A DNA stretch of 25,575 nucleotides from Alphaproteobacteria bacterium (GCA_028869725.1 JAGWRJ010000615.1:1-25575), one strand, 5' to 3'. Shown: positions 7,496 to 17,605, counted from the stretch's first letter. The notes: generated by a model not told the origin, from the sequence alone. Numbers and translations: made by a program.

Positions 7496-9469
7496 CTATA
7501 GATCGACGTCGACGGCAAACTGCGCATTTTCCTGAATGAACTTGAAGCGTAGTTCAGGCTTTTTGCCCATCAGGTCATCAACCATTTTGTCTGTCGATGC
7601 GCGCGCATCTTGCGGCGCAACAACCTGGATCAAGGTGCGTTGACCAGGACGCATCGTTGTTTCCTTCAGTTGCCCGGGCATCATTTCGCCCAATCCCTTG
7701 AAGCGCGAGATCTCTACTTTGGCATTGGCCTTGAACTCGGCTTTGAGAAGCTGCTCACGATGGGCATCGTCCCGCGCATAAAATGTCTTGCCGCCATGGG
7801 CGAGGCGATAAAGTGGCGGCATTGCCAGAAACAGATGGCCGTTCTCGATCAGTTTTGGCATCTCGCGATAAAAGAATGTCAAAAGCAGCGACGCAATATG
7901 TGCCCCGTCGACATCGGCATCGGTCATGATGATGACACGCTCATAGCGCAGATCGTCTTCGCGATACTTGCTCCCGGTACCGCAGCCCAGCGCAAGCAGC
8001 AGATCGGAGAGTTCCTGGTTCTGCGCCAACTTGCCAGCGGTCGCGCTCGCCACATTGAGAATCTTGCCCCTAAGCGGCAAAACTGCCTGAGTTGCGCGGT
8101 CACGTGCCTGCTTGGCGCTACCACCGGCGGAATCTCCTTCGACCAGGAAAAGCTCGGTACCGCCGGGCGCATCCCTGGTGCAATCGGTGAGCTTGCCGGG
8201 CAGGCGCAGTTTGCGGGTCGCGGACTTGCGCTGGGTTTCGCGCTCATGTCTGCGCTTCAGCCGCTCGTCTGCCTGATCAATCACGAATGCGAGCAGGCGG
8301 TCGGCGTCTGGCGGACTTTCGGCAAGCCAGTGATCGAAATGATCGCGCAGTACTGTTTCCACCAGCCGCTGGGCATCCTGGGTTGACAGTTTTTCCTTAG
8401 TCTGGCCCTGAAACTCCGGTTCGCGAATAAACACGCTGAGCACGGCGCAGGCCGCGTTCATCACGTCATCGGGAGTGATCTGGGCGGTCTTCTTGTTGCC
8501 CGACCGCTCACCATAGGCGCGCAGCGCCTTGGTCAGAGCGTTGCGCAGTCCTTGCTCGTGGGTGCCGCCAAGAGGCGTGGGAATGGTATTGCAATAGCTC
8601 TGCAAAAAGCCGTCCCGCTCGGGAGCCCAGGCAATTGCCCATTCGACCGCTCCCTTGCCGTCCTTGTTTTCGGTGCGACCAACGAACAGGCGCGGGCTGA
8701 CGGTAGACTGCCCCTCGATTTCACTGCGCAGGAAATCCGCAAGCCCGCCCGGAAATTTCAGCACTTCGTTTGCCGGCGTAGCGGCATTCCTGATCAGGGC
8801 AGGATCGCAGATCCAATGAATTTCCACGCCACGGAACAGATAGGCCTTGGACTTGGCCATGCGGTATAGGGTGGCGGGCGAAAAATGCGCATCGCTGCCG
8901 AAGATCTGCGCATCGGGCCTGAAGCGGACGATGGTGCCACGCCGGTTGACGCCTCCGGTATTCCTGAGTTTGCCGACAGGCTTTCCCCGCTCGAAGCGCA
9001 TCACATGGTTCTGTCGGTCGCGCGCCACTTCGACCTCGAGCCACTGGCTCAAGGCGTTGACCACCGAGGAGCCCACCCCATGCAGGCCTCCGGAGGTATC
9101 ATAGACCTTGCCACCAAACTTTCCGCCGGCGTGCAGTGTCGTCATGATTACTTCGAGTGCGGATTTGTTCTTGAATTTGGGGTGGGGATCGATCGGAATG
9201 CCTCGGCCATTGTCGCGGACCGTAATGACGTCCCCGGCGGACAGCTCGAACTCTATCCTCGTGGCATAGCCGGCCACGGCTTCGTCCATGGCATTGTCCA
9301 GGATCTCGGCAGCCAGGTGATGCAGTGCCCGCTCGTCGGTGCCGCCGATATACATGCCAGGTCGCCGTCGAACTGGCTCGAGCCCTTCGAGGACCTCGAT
9401 GTCCTTTGCGGTGTATCCCGTCGTCTTGTCGGCGGACTGGGTTTCGAACAGGTCAGGGGCTTTGGCCAT
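7496..9469 (-). CDS. parE: DNA topoisomerase IV subunit B
   Basis: The ATPase subunit of topoisomerase IV, which with ParC decatenates daughter chromosomes. The 657 residues fit ParE rather than the longer GyrB (about 800 residues). The GHKL ATPase signatures are present: EILDNAMDEAVAG (Bergerat N box), DNGRGIP and GLHGVGSSVVNAL. The transducer domain follows. The TOPRIM region contains LFLVEGDSAGGSAKQARDR, with the metal-binding Glu, and the Asp triad MTDADVDGAHI. The C-terminal end RFKFIQENAQFAVDVDL is typical of ParE. ATG 9469 is preceded by GGAG at a rather long spacing. It is divergent from the first histidine kinase, with 149 bp between starts. No parC is in view. It is a known quinolone/novobiocin target family. 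Confidence 0.95.
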   Translation of the reverse strand: MAKAPDLFETQSADKTTGYTAKDIEVLEGLEPVRRRPGMYIGGTDERALHHLAAEILDNAMDEAVAGYATRIEFELSAGDVITVRDNGRGIPIDPHPKFKNKSALEVIMTTLHAGGKFGGKVYDTSGGLHGVGSSVVNALSQWLEVEVARDRQNHVMRFERGKPVGKLRNTGGVNRRGTIVRFRPDAQIFGSDAHFSPATLYRMAKSKAYLFRGVEIHWICDPALIRNAATPANEVLKFPGGLADFLRSEIEGQSTVSPRLFVGRTENKDGKGAVEWAIAWAPERDGFLQSYCNTIPTPLGGTHEQGLRNALTKALRAYGERSGNKKTAQITPDDVMNAACAVLSVFIREPEFQGQTKEKLSTQDAQRLVETVLRDHFDHWLAESPPDADRLLAFVIDQADERLKRRHERETQRKSATRKLRLPGKLTDCTRDAPGGTELFLVEGDSAGGSAKQARDRATQAVLPLRGKILNVASATAGKLAQNQELSDLLLALGCGTGSKYREDDLRYERVIIMTDADVDGAHIASLLLTFFYREMPKLIENGHLFLAMPPLYRLAHGGKTFYARDDAHREQLLKAEFKANAKVEISRFKGLGEMMPGQLKETTMRPGQRTLIQVVAPQDARASTDKMVDDLMGKKPELRFKFIQENAQFAVDVDL

Positions 9470-9618
9470 AGAATTGGGGGGCTCCGAGCCGAAAGTAGGA
9501 GAATGATGGGCTGCTGGCCGGTGCGGATCCCCGCCCGTCTCCGGCCGATTCAGTGTGGTTTATTAACACATTCGGGAGATCATGAAAGGTACGGCGCAGG
9601 GGCCGAAGGATCGGATTT

Positions 9619-11034
9619 ATGAATGTTCATGGCAGCTTGGCAGGGCAAGCCGAACGGTACGCATGTGCGCGTACCGAGAGCCTCGCACGCTATCTGCCCT
9701 ACAAAATATGGCTGAACCCGACCTGGGCCGCTGTAGGTATGGTGCCGTTCGTCGGCCTGTTTCCATTTTTCGGCCAGGTCTCCCTCTGGCGTCTTGTCGT
9801 CGCGCTTGGCCTGCATCTGGCCAACAGCGTGCTGGCGGCGCTGACCCTGCGGCGCTATCGCAAGTCTGCCGATCGTGTGCATCTTTGGGAGCGGGTCTTC
9901 GTCGCCGAGCAGTTTCTCATAGGCCTCAGCTGGGGGGCCATGACCTGGCTGCTCTGGGTTCCAGATAATGCCGTTAACCACGCGGTCATCCTCGTCCCGC
10001 TGGTAGCAGTGCTGATTTCCAATGCCTCCTCCGCCAATAGCTGGAGCCTTTACGCAGCTGGCGTCCTGCCGCTCATGGGACTGTCGCTTCCGCGCATGCT
10101 GAGCGGCGGGGTGCCGGCAAATCTGGGCCTGGCGGCACTGCTGACGACTGCCTTCATCTACACTCTTGTGGTCGTGCTGAACGCCATGCATCAGAGCAAA
10201 GTGCTGCTCGCGTCGCGCTTTGCCAATGAGGACCTGACTGACGAGCTGCGGCGGGCCCATGACGCCGCGCTGAAGAAGCAGGCGGAAGCCGAGGCGGCGA
10301 ACGCCGCCAAGTCCTCATTCCTGGCAAACATGAGCCACGAACTGCGTACGCCACTCAATGCGATCATCGGATTTTCCGATCTCATCGAGCAGGAAGCCTT
10401 CGGGCCGGTTGGGCAGACGCGTTATCGCGACTATGCTGGTGATATCCAGTCGGCGGGCCGTCACCTGCTCGGCATCATTGATGACATTCTTGACGTGGCC
10501 AAGATTGAAGCGGGCCAGATGAGTGTGTCACCGGAGTTTCTTGATGCCCGACATGTGATCGAACATGGTCTGCGCTCGCTGCGCCCCAAGCTGCAACTCA
10601 AGCAGCAGAACCTTTCTATCCGGTTCGAGGGGAATCCGGATCAGCTTTATGCGGATGAGCGCGCATTCCGCCAGATCGTGTACAATCTTATCAGCAATGC
10701 CACCAAGTTCACCCAGGTCGGCGGAGAAATCGCCATTTTAGGCCGAGGCCTCGAAGATGGCAGCTTTGAGTTGTGCGTGGCCGACAACGGGCCCGGTTTC
10801 GACCCCGCGCTGCTTGAGCGGGTGTTCGAGGCATTCAATCAGCTCGACAACCGGTATTCACGCCAGCAGGGCGGTACCGGGTTGGGGCTGTCTCTGGTAC
10901 GGGGTCTGACGGCTCTGCATGGTGGCCGGGTGTGGATCGAAACTGCGCCAGGGGAGGGCTGCAGGGTGAGCGTGCGCTTCCCGCCATCCAGTGATGCCCT
11001 GCTGCGCGCCCAGCGCAGCCGACTTATCGCCTGA
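9619..11034 (+). CDS. Membrane sensor histidine kinase, PdhS/PleC-like (copy 1)
   Basis: A 471-residue histidine kinase. Residues 35-190 hold about six hydrophobic helices arranged in pairs, with no large periplasmic loop, so the signal is probably sensed in or near the membrane. A coiled coil (about 200-230) leads to the HisKA domain, with phospho-accepting H240 in NMSHELRTPLNAIIGFSD. The ATPase domain has the N box around N360, DNGPGF (389-394) and GGTGLGLSLV (418-427). The sequence just after the H box (FGPVGQTRYRDYAGDI) matches the PdhS/DivJ/PleC type that talks to single-domain regulators such as DivK or PleD in alphaproteobacteria. That partner is inferred, since no response regulator gene is in the window. 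GAAGGA lies seven bases before the ATG. A paralogue follows 108 bp downstream. Confidence 0.9.
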   Translation: MNVHGSLAGQAERYACARTESLARYLPYKIWLNPTWAAVGMVPFVGLFPFFGQVSLWRLVVALGLHLANSVLAALTLRRYRKSADRVHLWERVFVAEQFLIGLSWGAMTWLLWVPDNAVNHAVILVPLVAVLISNASSANSWSLYAAGVLPLMGLSLPRMLSGGVPANLGLAALLTTAFIYTLVVVLNAMHQSKVLLASRFANEDLTDELRRAHDAALKKQAEAEAANAAKSSFLANMSHELRTPLNAIIGFSDLIEQEAFGPVGQTRYRDYAGDIQSAGRHLLGIIDDILDVAKIEAGQMSVSPEFLDARHVIEHGLRSLRPKLQLKQQNLSIRFEGNPDQLYADERAFRQIVYNLISNATKFTQVGGEIAILGRGLEDGSFELCVADNGPGFDPALLERVFEAFNQLDNRYSRQQGGTGLGLSLVRGLTALHGGRVWIETAPGEGCRVSVRFPPSSDALLRAQRSRLIA

Positions 11035-11081
11035 ATTCCCGACAGATAAGAATTTCTTAGAAGGGATTGGTTTAGGCTCTA

Positions 11082-11104
11082 TTGCTCCGCAGGGTGCGGA
11101 GCAA
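11082..11104 (+). other. Perfect hairpin between the two histidine kinase genes
   Basis: Nine-base arms TTGCTCCGC (11082-11090) and GCGGAGCAA (11096-11104) flank the loop AGGGT. There is no T-tract after it, so it is not a standard intrinsic terminator. It lies 38 bases before the ATG of the second kinase and 14 bases before a possible TTG start. It could set the expression ratio of the two kinases or be a processing site. Confidence 0.4.
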
Positions 11105-11142
11105 CGGGGGACTGGTCCTTGGGATACGGGCAACGTTTGCGC

Positions 11143-12541
<1,399 letters not shown>

Positions 12542-12555
<14 letters not shown>

Positions 12556-12589
12556 CATGCGTCAGGCCGGAGCGATTGCTCCGGCCTGA
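12542..12589. terminator. Hairpin pair between histidine kinase and glnA (likely bidirectional terminator)
   Basis: The main hairpin has perfect 12-base arms TCAGGCCGGAGC (12562-12573) and GCTCCGGCCTGA (12578-12589) with a GATT loop. It lies between convergent genes, 20 bases from the glnA stop. A smaller hairpin, GTCAGG-CGG-CCTGAC (12542-12556), contains the kinase stop codon. The repeated GTCAGG/CCTGA arms can pair in more than one way. Neither strand has a T-tract, so termination is inferred from strength and position. Confidence 0.5.
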
Positions 12590-12609
12590 TCAGTACAGTA
12601 GGGACGAAC

Positions 12610-14019
12610 CTAGACGGAATAATACATCTTGAATTCGACCGGGTGCGGGGTGTGTTCGAAGGCGTAGACTTCGCTCATCTTGAGTTCGATATAGCTGTCG
12701 ATGAAGTCGTCATTGAATACGCCGCCCTTCTTGAGGAAAGCGCGATCGGCATCGAGGGTTTCGAGCGCCTGGCGCAGCGAGCCGCATACCTGCGGTACGT
12801 CGCGCAGCTCTTCGGGCGGCAGTGAATAGAGATCCTTGTCCATGGGGTCGCCTGGATGGATCTTGTTCTCGATGCCGTCGAGGCCTGCCATCAGAAGTGC
12901 CGAATAGGCAAGGTAAGGATTGGCGCCCGGATCGGGGAAGCGGACTTCGACGCGCTTGCCGTTGGGGCTGCCCGAGAACGGGATGCGGCAGGAGGCCGAA
13001 CGGTTGCGCGATGAATAGGCGAGAAGCACTGGAGCTTCAAAGCCGGGTATCAGGCGCTTGTAGGAATTGGTCAGCGGGTTGGTGAAGGCATTGATGGCGC
13101 GGGCATGCTTGATGATGCCACCGATGTAATAGAGGCAGGTGTCGGACAGGTCCGCATACCCTGACCCGGCGAAGAGCGGTTTGCCCGCCTTCCAGATCGA
13201 CTGGTGCACATGCATGCCAGAGCCGTTGTCTCCGTAAATTGGCTTGGGCATGAAGGTCGCGGACTTGCCATAAGCCGCAGCCACTTGGTGGACGATGTAC
13301 TTATACATCTGCATGCGGTCGGCGCACTTCGTCAGTGTCGAGAATTTGAAGCCTAGTTCATGCTGGCTGCCGGCCACTTCGTGATGGTGTTTTTCGGGCT
13401 CCATGCCCAGCTCACCCATGATGGCGAGCATTTCCCCGCGGATGTCCTGTGCAGAGTCCACCGGCGGGACCGGGAAATAACCGCCCTTGACTGCCGGGCG
13501 ATGCCCCAGATTTCCGGCTCCATATTCGGTGCCGGAATTGTAGGGGCCTTCCAGAGAATCCAGGAAGTAGTAGCCCTTGTTCATCTGGGTGTCGAAGCGC
13601 ACATCGTCGAAAATGAAGAACTCTGCTTCCGGACCAAAATACGCGGTGTCGCCAGCGCCTGAGGCGACTACGTACTGCTCGGCGGCCTTGGCAATCGAGC
13701 GCGGGCAACGGCCGTAGCGTTCGCCGGTCGACGGCTCGACGATATCGCAGGTCAGTGACAGCGTGGTCTGGGCGAAAAACGGATCGATGAAGCCGGTGGT
13801 CAGATCCGGTAGCAGCGTCATGTCGCTTTCATTGATCGCCTTCCAGCCGGCGATGGATGAGCCGTCGAACATGGTACCGGCGGTCAGCAAATCCTCATCG
13901 ACCAGCGAGGGATCGAACGTCACGTGCTGCCACTTACCGCGCGGATCGGTAAAGCGCAGATCAACGAATTTGATTTCCTTATCTTTTATGGTCTTGAGGA
14001 TTTCAGATGGATTGGACAT
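12610..14019 (-). CDS. glnA: Type I glutamine synthetase
   Basis: Makes glutamine from glutamate, ammonia and ATP in the cytoplasm as a dodecamer; the central ammonium-assimilation enzyme. The 469 residues match the usual GSI length. Visible are the N-terminal latch TDPRGKWQHVTF, the Asp-50 type loop MFDGSSIAGW (50-59), EAEFF metal ligands (131-135), the H/N loop GSGMHVHQS (266-274) and the glutamate/ATP segment NRSASCRIP (339-347). The adenylylation Tyr398 lies in KDLYSLPPEE, so it is expected to be controlled by GlnE. ATG 14019 gives the standard family N-terminus; a GTG at 14034 is the only nearby alternative. It lies 38 bp downstream of glnB on the same strand, the classic alphaproteobacterial glnBA operon. 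Confidence 0.97.
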   Translation of the reverse strand: MSNPSEILKTIKDKEIKFVDLRFTDPRGKWQHVTFDPSLVDEDLLTAGTMFDGSSIAGWKAINESDMTLLPDLTTGFIDPFFAQTTLSLTCDIVEPSTGERYGRCPRSIAKAAEQYVVASGAGDTAYFGPEAEFFIFDDVRFDTQMNKGYYFLDSLEGPYNSGTEYGAGNLGHRPAVKGGYFPVPPVDSAQDIRGEMLAIMGELGMEPEKHHHEVAGSQHELGFKFSTLTKCADRMQMYKYIVHQVAAAYGKSATFMPKPIYGDNGSGMHVHQSIWKAGKPLFAGSGYADLSDTCLYYIGGIIKHARAINAFTNPLTNSYKRLIPGFEAPVLLAYSSRNRSASCRIPFSGSPNGKRVEVRFPDPGANPYLAYSALLMAGLDGIENKIHPGDPMDKDLYSLPPEELRDVPQVCGSLRQALETLDADRAFLKKGGVFNDDFIDSYIELKMSEVYAFEHTPHPVEFKMYYSV

Positions 14020-14057
14020 GGCCGTCTCTCGCACTCGCTTGCGGTTGAAATCTGGGC

Positions 14058-14396
14058 TTAAAGCGCATCCGTGCCGGTTTCCCCGGTACGAATGCGAATG
14101 GCTTCCTCGACAGAGAGGACAAAGATCTTGCCGTCACCTATGCGTCCGGTGCGTGCCGCCTTCTGGATTGCATCGAGCGCCGCCTCCAGCCGGTCATCCG
14201 GCAAAACGACCTCGACTTTCACCTTGGGCAGGAAGTCGACGACATATTCAGCACCACGGTAAAGCTCGGTATGCCCCTTCTGTCGGCCAAATCCCTTGGC
14301 TTCGGTCACAGTGATTCCCTGGACACCGACTTCCTGAAGGGCTTCCTTTACCTCATCGAGCTTGAACGGCTTGATGATGGCTTCGATCTTTTTCAT
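14058..14396 (-). CDS. glnB: Nitrogen regulatory protein PII
   Basis: A 112-residue trimeric signal protein that senses 2-oxoglutarate, ATP/ADP and, through uridylylation, glutamine. It controls GlnE-dependent adenylylation of glutamine synthetase and the NtrB/NtrC system. The T-loop carries the uridylylation site Tyr51 in YRGAEYVVDF, the B-loop is TGRIGDGKIFV, and the N-terminus MKKIEAIIKPFKLDEVKEAL is canonical. ATG 14396 is chosen over longer frames because it gives this exact family start. The presence of glnA directly downstream supports assignment as GlnB rather than GlnK, which normally sits with amtB. Confidence 0.96.
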   Translation of the reverse strand: MKKIEAIIKPFKLDEVKEALQEVGVQGITVTEAKGFGRQKGHTELYRGAEYVVDFLPKVKVEVVLPDDRLEAALDAIQKAARTGRIGDGKIFVLSVEEAIRIRTGETGTDAL

Positions 14397-14484
14397 GAGC
14401 GTGCTCTTTAAAGGACGGGCACAGGTCCAAGAAGCCTGGGCGCCGAGTGAAGCAGGGTCGACGCTAAGGAGTTCAGGACGTGTC

Positions 14485-14500
14485 GGCCATAGCGCGGCCA
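14485..14500 (-). promoter_or_regulatory. Candidate sigma-54 promoter of glnBA
   Basis: The minus strand reads TGGCCGCGCTATGGCC, which keeps the GG-N10-GC spacing of -24/-12 elements, with TGGC intact but otherwise an imperfect match. It would start transcription about 80 bases before glnB. In a GC-rich genome the chance of such a match is appreciable. Confidence 0.25.
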
Positions 14501-14570
14501 CGCGATCCACAGGCCGGTGAGGCCAAAAATCACCAAATCAGGTGAGACTTTGGGGGGATTTTTCTCCGAG

Positions 14571-14587
14571 TGCACAAAAAAGAAGCA
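14571..14587 (-). promoter_or_regulatory. Candidate NtrC-binding site upstream of glnBA
   Basis: A 17-bp TGC-N11-GCA element (minus strand TGCTTCTTTTTTGTGCA) fits the NtrC core pattern, with a good right half (TGTGCA) and a poorer left half. It sits about 100 bp upstream of the candidate start point, the usual distance for an NtrC enhancer. It also lies 85 bp upstream of the divergent aminotransferase gene. Confidence 0.25.
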
Positions 14588-14671
14588 CGGAGCCTATTTG
14601 CTGGGCACGCACAGGGCCCTTGTCAGTAGGGAGGCGGGCCGGCAAAGCTGGCTTCCAAAAGAGGGAGCGCG

Positions 14672-15847
14672 ATGACGTCCGGGCCGAGCTTCAATCCGGT
14701 GTTTGCCGGGTTGGGAACCACCATTTTTTCAGTCATGAGTGCGCTTGCACTCGAGCACCAGGCCATCAATCTCGGCCAGGGGTTTCCCGATGAGGACGGA
14801 CCACATGCGATCCGTGCGGTGGCGGCTCAGGCGTTGCGCGACGGCCCAAATCAGTATCCGCCGACACGCGGCGTGCCGGCGCTGCGCGCAGCAATAGCCG
14901 CCCACGCCCGACGCTTTTACGGGTTCTCATTTGATCCTGAGACCGAGGTACTGGTGACGTCAGGAGCGACCGAAGCCCTTGCCTGTTGCATCTATGGTCT
15001 CGCGGGCCCCGGCAAAGAAGTCGTGCTGATCGAACCGGCTTATGACTCCTATCGTCCCATCGCTCAGAGTGCCGGCGCGAAGGTGCGTTCGGTGATCCTT
15101 GAGCCACCCGACTTCCGGCTCACCTATGACGGTCTTGCCGCAGCGGTAACGGAGAAGACTACGGCGGTCTTGGTCAATACCCCGCTCAATCCGTTGGGAC
15201 GGGTGTTCAGTCGCGCTGAACTGGAAATCCTTGCAGAGGTGGTCGGGCGCAGCAATGCTGCGGTTGTTGCCGACGAGGTCTACGAGCATCTTACCTTTGA
15301 TGGACGCTCCCATATCTCGCCGCTTGCCATTGCCGGTCTTAAGGATCGCGTGCTGCGGGTGGGCTCAGCCGGCAAGATGTTTTCGCTGACCGGCTGGAAA
15401 ATCGGCTGGGTTACCGGCCCGGCGGCGCTTGTTGATATTGCCGCCAAGGCCCATCAGTTTCTTACCTTCACGACGTCGCCGGCGCTCCAGCTGGGGATTG
15501 CCCATGGCCTGGAACGGCAGATCGATTTTACCCTTGGCCTGCGTGACGAATTGGAGGCCAAGCGTGACCTTCTCGCCCGCGAGCTTGCAGCGCTTGGCTT
15601 TGAGCTCCTGCCTTGCGAGGGCACTTATTTTCTGACGGCATCCATTCGCGCGCTGACGCAAGAAAGCGACCGCGACTTCTGCCTGCGCCTTGTGCGGGAG
15701 GCGAAGGTCGCCCTGGTGCCGCTCAGTCCGTTTTTCGAAGCCGGAAAGCCCGATCATCTGGTCCGCTTTGCCTTTTGCAAAAAGGCAGACGTGCTACGCG
15801 AGGCAATTGTGCGGCTTCAAAACTATTTGGGAAAAAGAAAGGTCTGA
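14672..15847 (+). CDS. PLP-dependent class I/II aminotransferase
   Basis: A 391-residue fold-type I aminotransferase, overall like the methionine/glutamine transaminase K and kynurenine aminotransferase group. The substrate-binding N-terminus INLGQGFPD (32-40) is typical of that group. The phosphate-binding SGAT is at 97-100, Asn/Pro segment NTPLNPLG at 169-176 (usual form NxPxNPTG, so Thr is replaced by Leu), Asp201/Tyr204 in ADEVY, and the Schiff-base Lys235 in SAGKMFSLTGWKIGW. AAAAGAGGGAGCG precedes the ATG at ideal spacing. It is divergent from glnBA and only three bases upstream of the thiolase-like gene, so the two form an operon. The amino donor and acceptor cannot be read from sequence; a glutamine-linked role would fit the neighbourhood but is inference. 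Confidence 0.9.
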   Translation: MTSGPSFNPVFAGLGTTIFSVMSALALEHQAINLGQGFPDEDGPHAIRAVAAQALRDGPNQYPPTRGVPALRAAIAAHARRFYGFSFDPETEVLVTSGATEALACCIYGLAGPGKEVVLIEPAYDSYRPIAQSAGAKVRSVILEPPDFRLTYDGLAAAVTEKTTAVLVNTPLNPLGRVFSRAELEILAEVVGRSNAAVVADEVYEHLTFDGRSHISPLAIAGLKDRVLRVGSAGKMFSLTGWKIGWVTGPAALVDIAAKAHQFLTFTTSPALQLGIAHGLERQIDFTLGLRDELEAKRDLLARELAALGFELLPCEGTYFLTASIRALTQESDRDFCLRLVREAKVALVPLSPFFEAGKPDHLVRFAFCKKADVLREAIVRLQNYLGKRKV

Positions 15848-15850
15848 TAC

Positions 15851-17410
15851 ATGAGTTCCATCGATCCGCGCACGCCCATTCTCGTGGGTGGCAGCCAGTT
15901 CACGCAGCGTACGGCGCGTGAGGGCCGCTTTGGCGACAGCCTTGATCCGATCGGGATGCTGGTCCGCCCGGCGCGTGCGGCGCTAGAGGATGCTGTGGCG
16001 CCAGGCCTCCTCGACGCCATTGATACGGTGGCGGTGGTACGCTTCACCGCCGATACGCCAGGTGAACAGGGCCGGTTGAGCAAGAAGATGTTCCGCAATC
16101 CGCCTCTGGCCCTTGCCCGGCGGCTCGGACTGTCGGCGCGGCGGCTGCTCTATACCGCAACCGGTGGAAACACGCCGCAATGGCTTGTCAACCGCACGGC
16201 CGAGGAAATCGCCAGCGGCCACTGCGATGCTGCGCTGCTCGCCGGCGCTGAATACCTTGCCACCTTCTTCGGGGCGATGAAGCAGGGCGTCGATCTGGGC
16301 TGGGGCAGTCTGCCGGATGCTGATCCTGGCAGCGATCCCGAAGAGATTGGCGACATGCGTGCTGGCGTGAACGCCTATGAGCGCGCCTATGGTCTGCAGT
16401 TTCCGGTCAATACCTATCCTCTGTTCGAGAATGCGCTACGCGGTCAAAAAGGGCGCACGCCGGAAGAACATTTGCGCTGGCTCGGTCGGTTCTTCTCCCC
16501 CTTATCCAAGGTTGCGAGCGAGAACCCCCATGCCTGGTTCAAGACGTTTCGTACGGCGGAGGAGATCGCAACACCTTCAGAGCGCAACCGCTTCGTCGGC
16601 TATCCCTATACCAAATACCTCAACGCGGTGATCGAGGTCGACATGAGCGCTGCTGTGGTCATGACCTCGGTGGGCAAGGCTATCGAACTCGGCATTCCCC
16701 GAGAGAAGTGGGTATTCCTGCATGGCTGCGGTGATGCCAGTGACATCTGGAACGTCAGTGAACGGGTCAATTTCCATTCGTCGCCCGCGATCCGTACCAT
16801 CGGTCGCAAGGCGTTCGCGATGGCGCAAAGGACCATTTCCGATATGGCGTTTATTGATCTGTATTCCTGCTTCCCGAGCGCAGTCCAGATCGGGTGTGCA
16901 GAACTTGGTATTGCCGAAGACGATCCGAGAGGCCTGACTGTTACCGGCGGACTGCCCTATTTTGGCGGGCCAGGAAATGATTACGTCATGCACTCGATCG
17001 TGACGATGATGGAAAAATGTCGGACCGCACCGGGTCGTTTTGGTCTTGTCACCGGCAATGGCTGGTATGTCACCAAGCACTCCATCGGCATCTATTCGAC
17101 TACACCCGTGGCGGGTAGCTGGCAGCGCGAGGATCCGCACAGCTATCAGAAGGAGATCGATGCCATGGTCCATCCTGGCGTCGAAGAACGTCCTCAGGGG
17201 GACGCGAAGGTAGAGACCTATACGGTAGTGACTGATCGCAAAGGCAAGCGCTTTGGCATCGTGGTCGGGCGGCTAGCGGACGACCGGAGGTTTCTTGCCC
17301 ATGCGCCCGATGATGATGTCACGCTCGATCGCATGATGCGCGAGGACATGTTGGGACGAACAGGAACAGTGACACCAGGCCCAACCACCAATCTCTTCTC
17401 CTTTACCTGA
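15851..17410 (+). CDS. Thiolase-like protein (TLP1-type) with extra C-terminal domain, nucleophilic Cys absent
   Basis: A 519-residue thiolase-superfamily protein, usually annotated acetyl-CoA acetyltransferase. The thiolase fold occupies about 1-420. The last 90 residues (ETYTVVTDRKGKRFGIVVGRLADDRRF...) match the additional C-terminal domain of SCP2-thiolase-like type 1 proteins. Where true thiolases carry the acyl-accepting Cys, this protein reads TGGNTPQ (104-110), with no Cys. A Cys is retained at 340 in YSCFPSAVQ, corresponding to the family's HDCF-like loop, and His410 in GNGWYVTKHS. Ordinary two-step thiolase chemistry is therefore doubtful; it may bind acyl-CoA or catalyse another reaction. 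It starts three bases after the aminotransferase stop, with AAAGG upstream. Confidence 0.85.
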   Translation: MSSIDPRTPILVGGSQFTQRTAREGRFGDSLDPIGMLVRPARAALEDAVAPGLLDAIDTVAVVRFTADTPGEQGRLSKKMFRNPPLALARRLGLSARRLLYTATGGNTPQWLVNRTAEEIASGHCDAALLAGAEYLATFFGAMKQGVDLGWGSLPDADPGSDPEEIGDMRAGVNAYERAYGLQFPVNTYPLFENALRGQKGRTPEEHLRWLGRFFSPLSKVASENPHAWFKTFRTAEEIATPSERNRFVGYPYTKYLNAVIEVDMSAAVVMTSVGKAIELGIPREKWVFLHGCGDASDIWNVSERVNFHSSPAIRTIGRKAFAMAQRTISDMAFIDLYSCFPSAVQIGCAELGIAEDDPRGLTVTGGLPYFGGPGNDYVMHSIVTMMEKCRTAPGRFGLVTGNGWYVTKHSIGIYSTTPVAGSWQREDPHSYQKEIDAMVHPGVEERPQGDAKVETYTVVTDRKGKRFGIVVGRLADDRRFLAHAPDDDVTLDRMMREDMLGRTGTVTPGPTTNLFSFT

Positions 17411-17501
17411 GGGGCTCGCGCCGGGCTCTGGCGCAAGGGACGGTCATGAGTCTGGCGCCTGCCTGCGTCTGCGATGCCTGAGGGAGCGGCTTGCGCGCGT
17501 C

Positions 17502-17520
17502 CGCCGGCAAAAATCCGGCG
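17502..17520. other. Inverted repeat in the gap between thiolase-like and phosphatase genes
   Basis: CGCCGG (17502-17507) and CCGGCG (17515-17520) flank a seven-base loop, CAAAAAT. A second small repeat, GCGCC/GGCGC (17418-17434), lies close to the thiolase stop. Neither has a T-tract. The 195-bp gap holds no other recognisable feature, and these may be weak transcript ends. Confidence 0.25.
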
Positions 17521-17605
17521 CTGACGGTGCAAGAAGTCCGGCTGCGCCCTTGCGAGCGCCAAGGAGAACCGCTTAGCTGGTGCCCGAATGCTATTTTGTG
17601 TGTCG

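Noticed and set aside
7610..8386. 258-codon ORF antisense to parE
   Set aside because: No recognisable domain, and the opposite strand is a complete ParE; also true of the antisense frame at 8885-9622.
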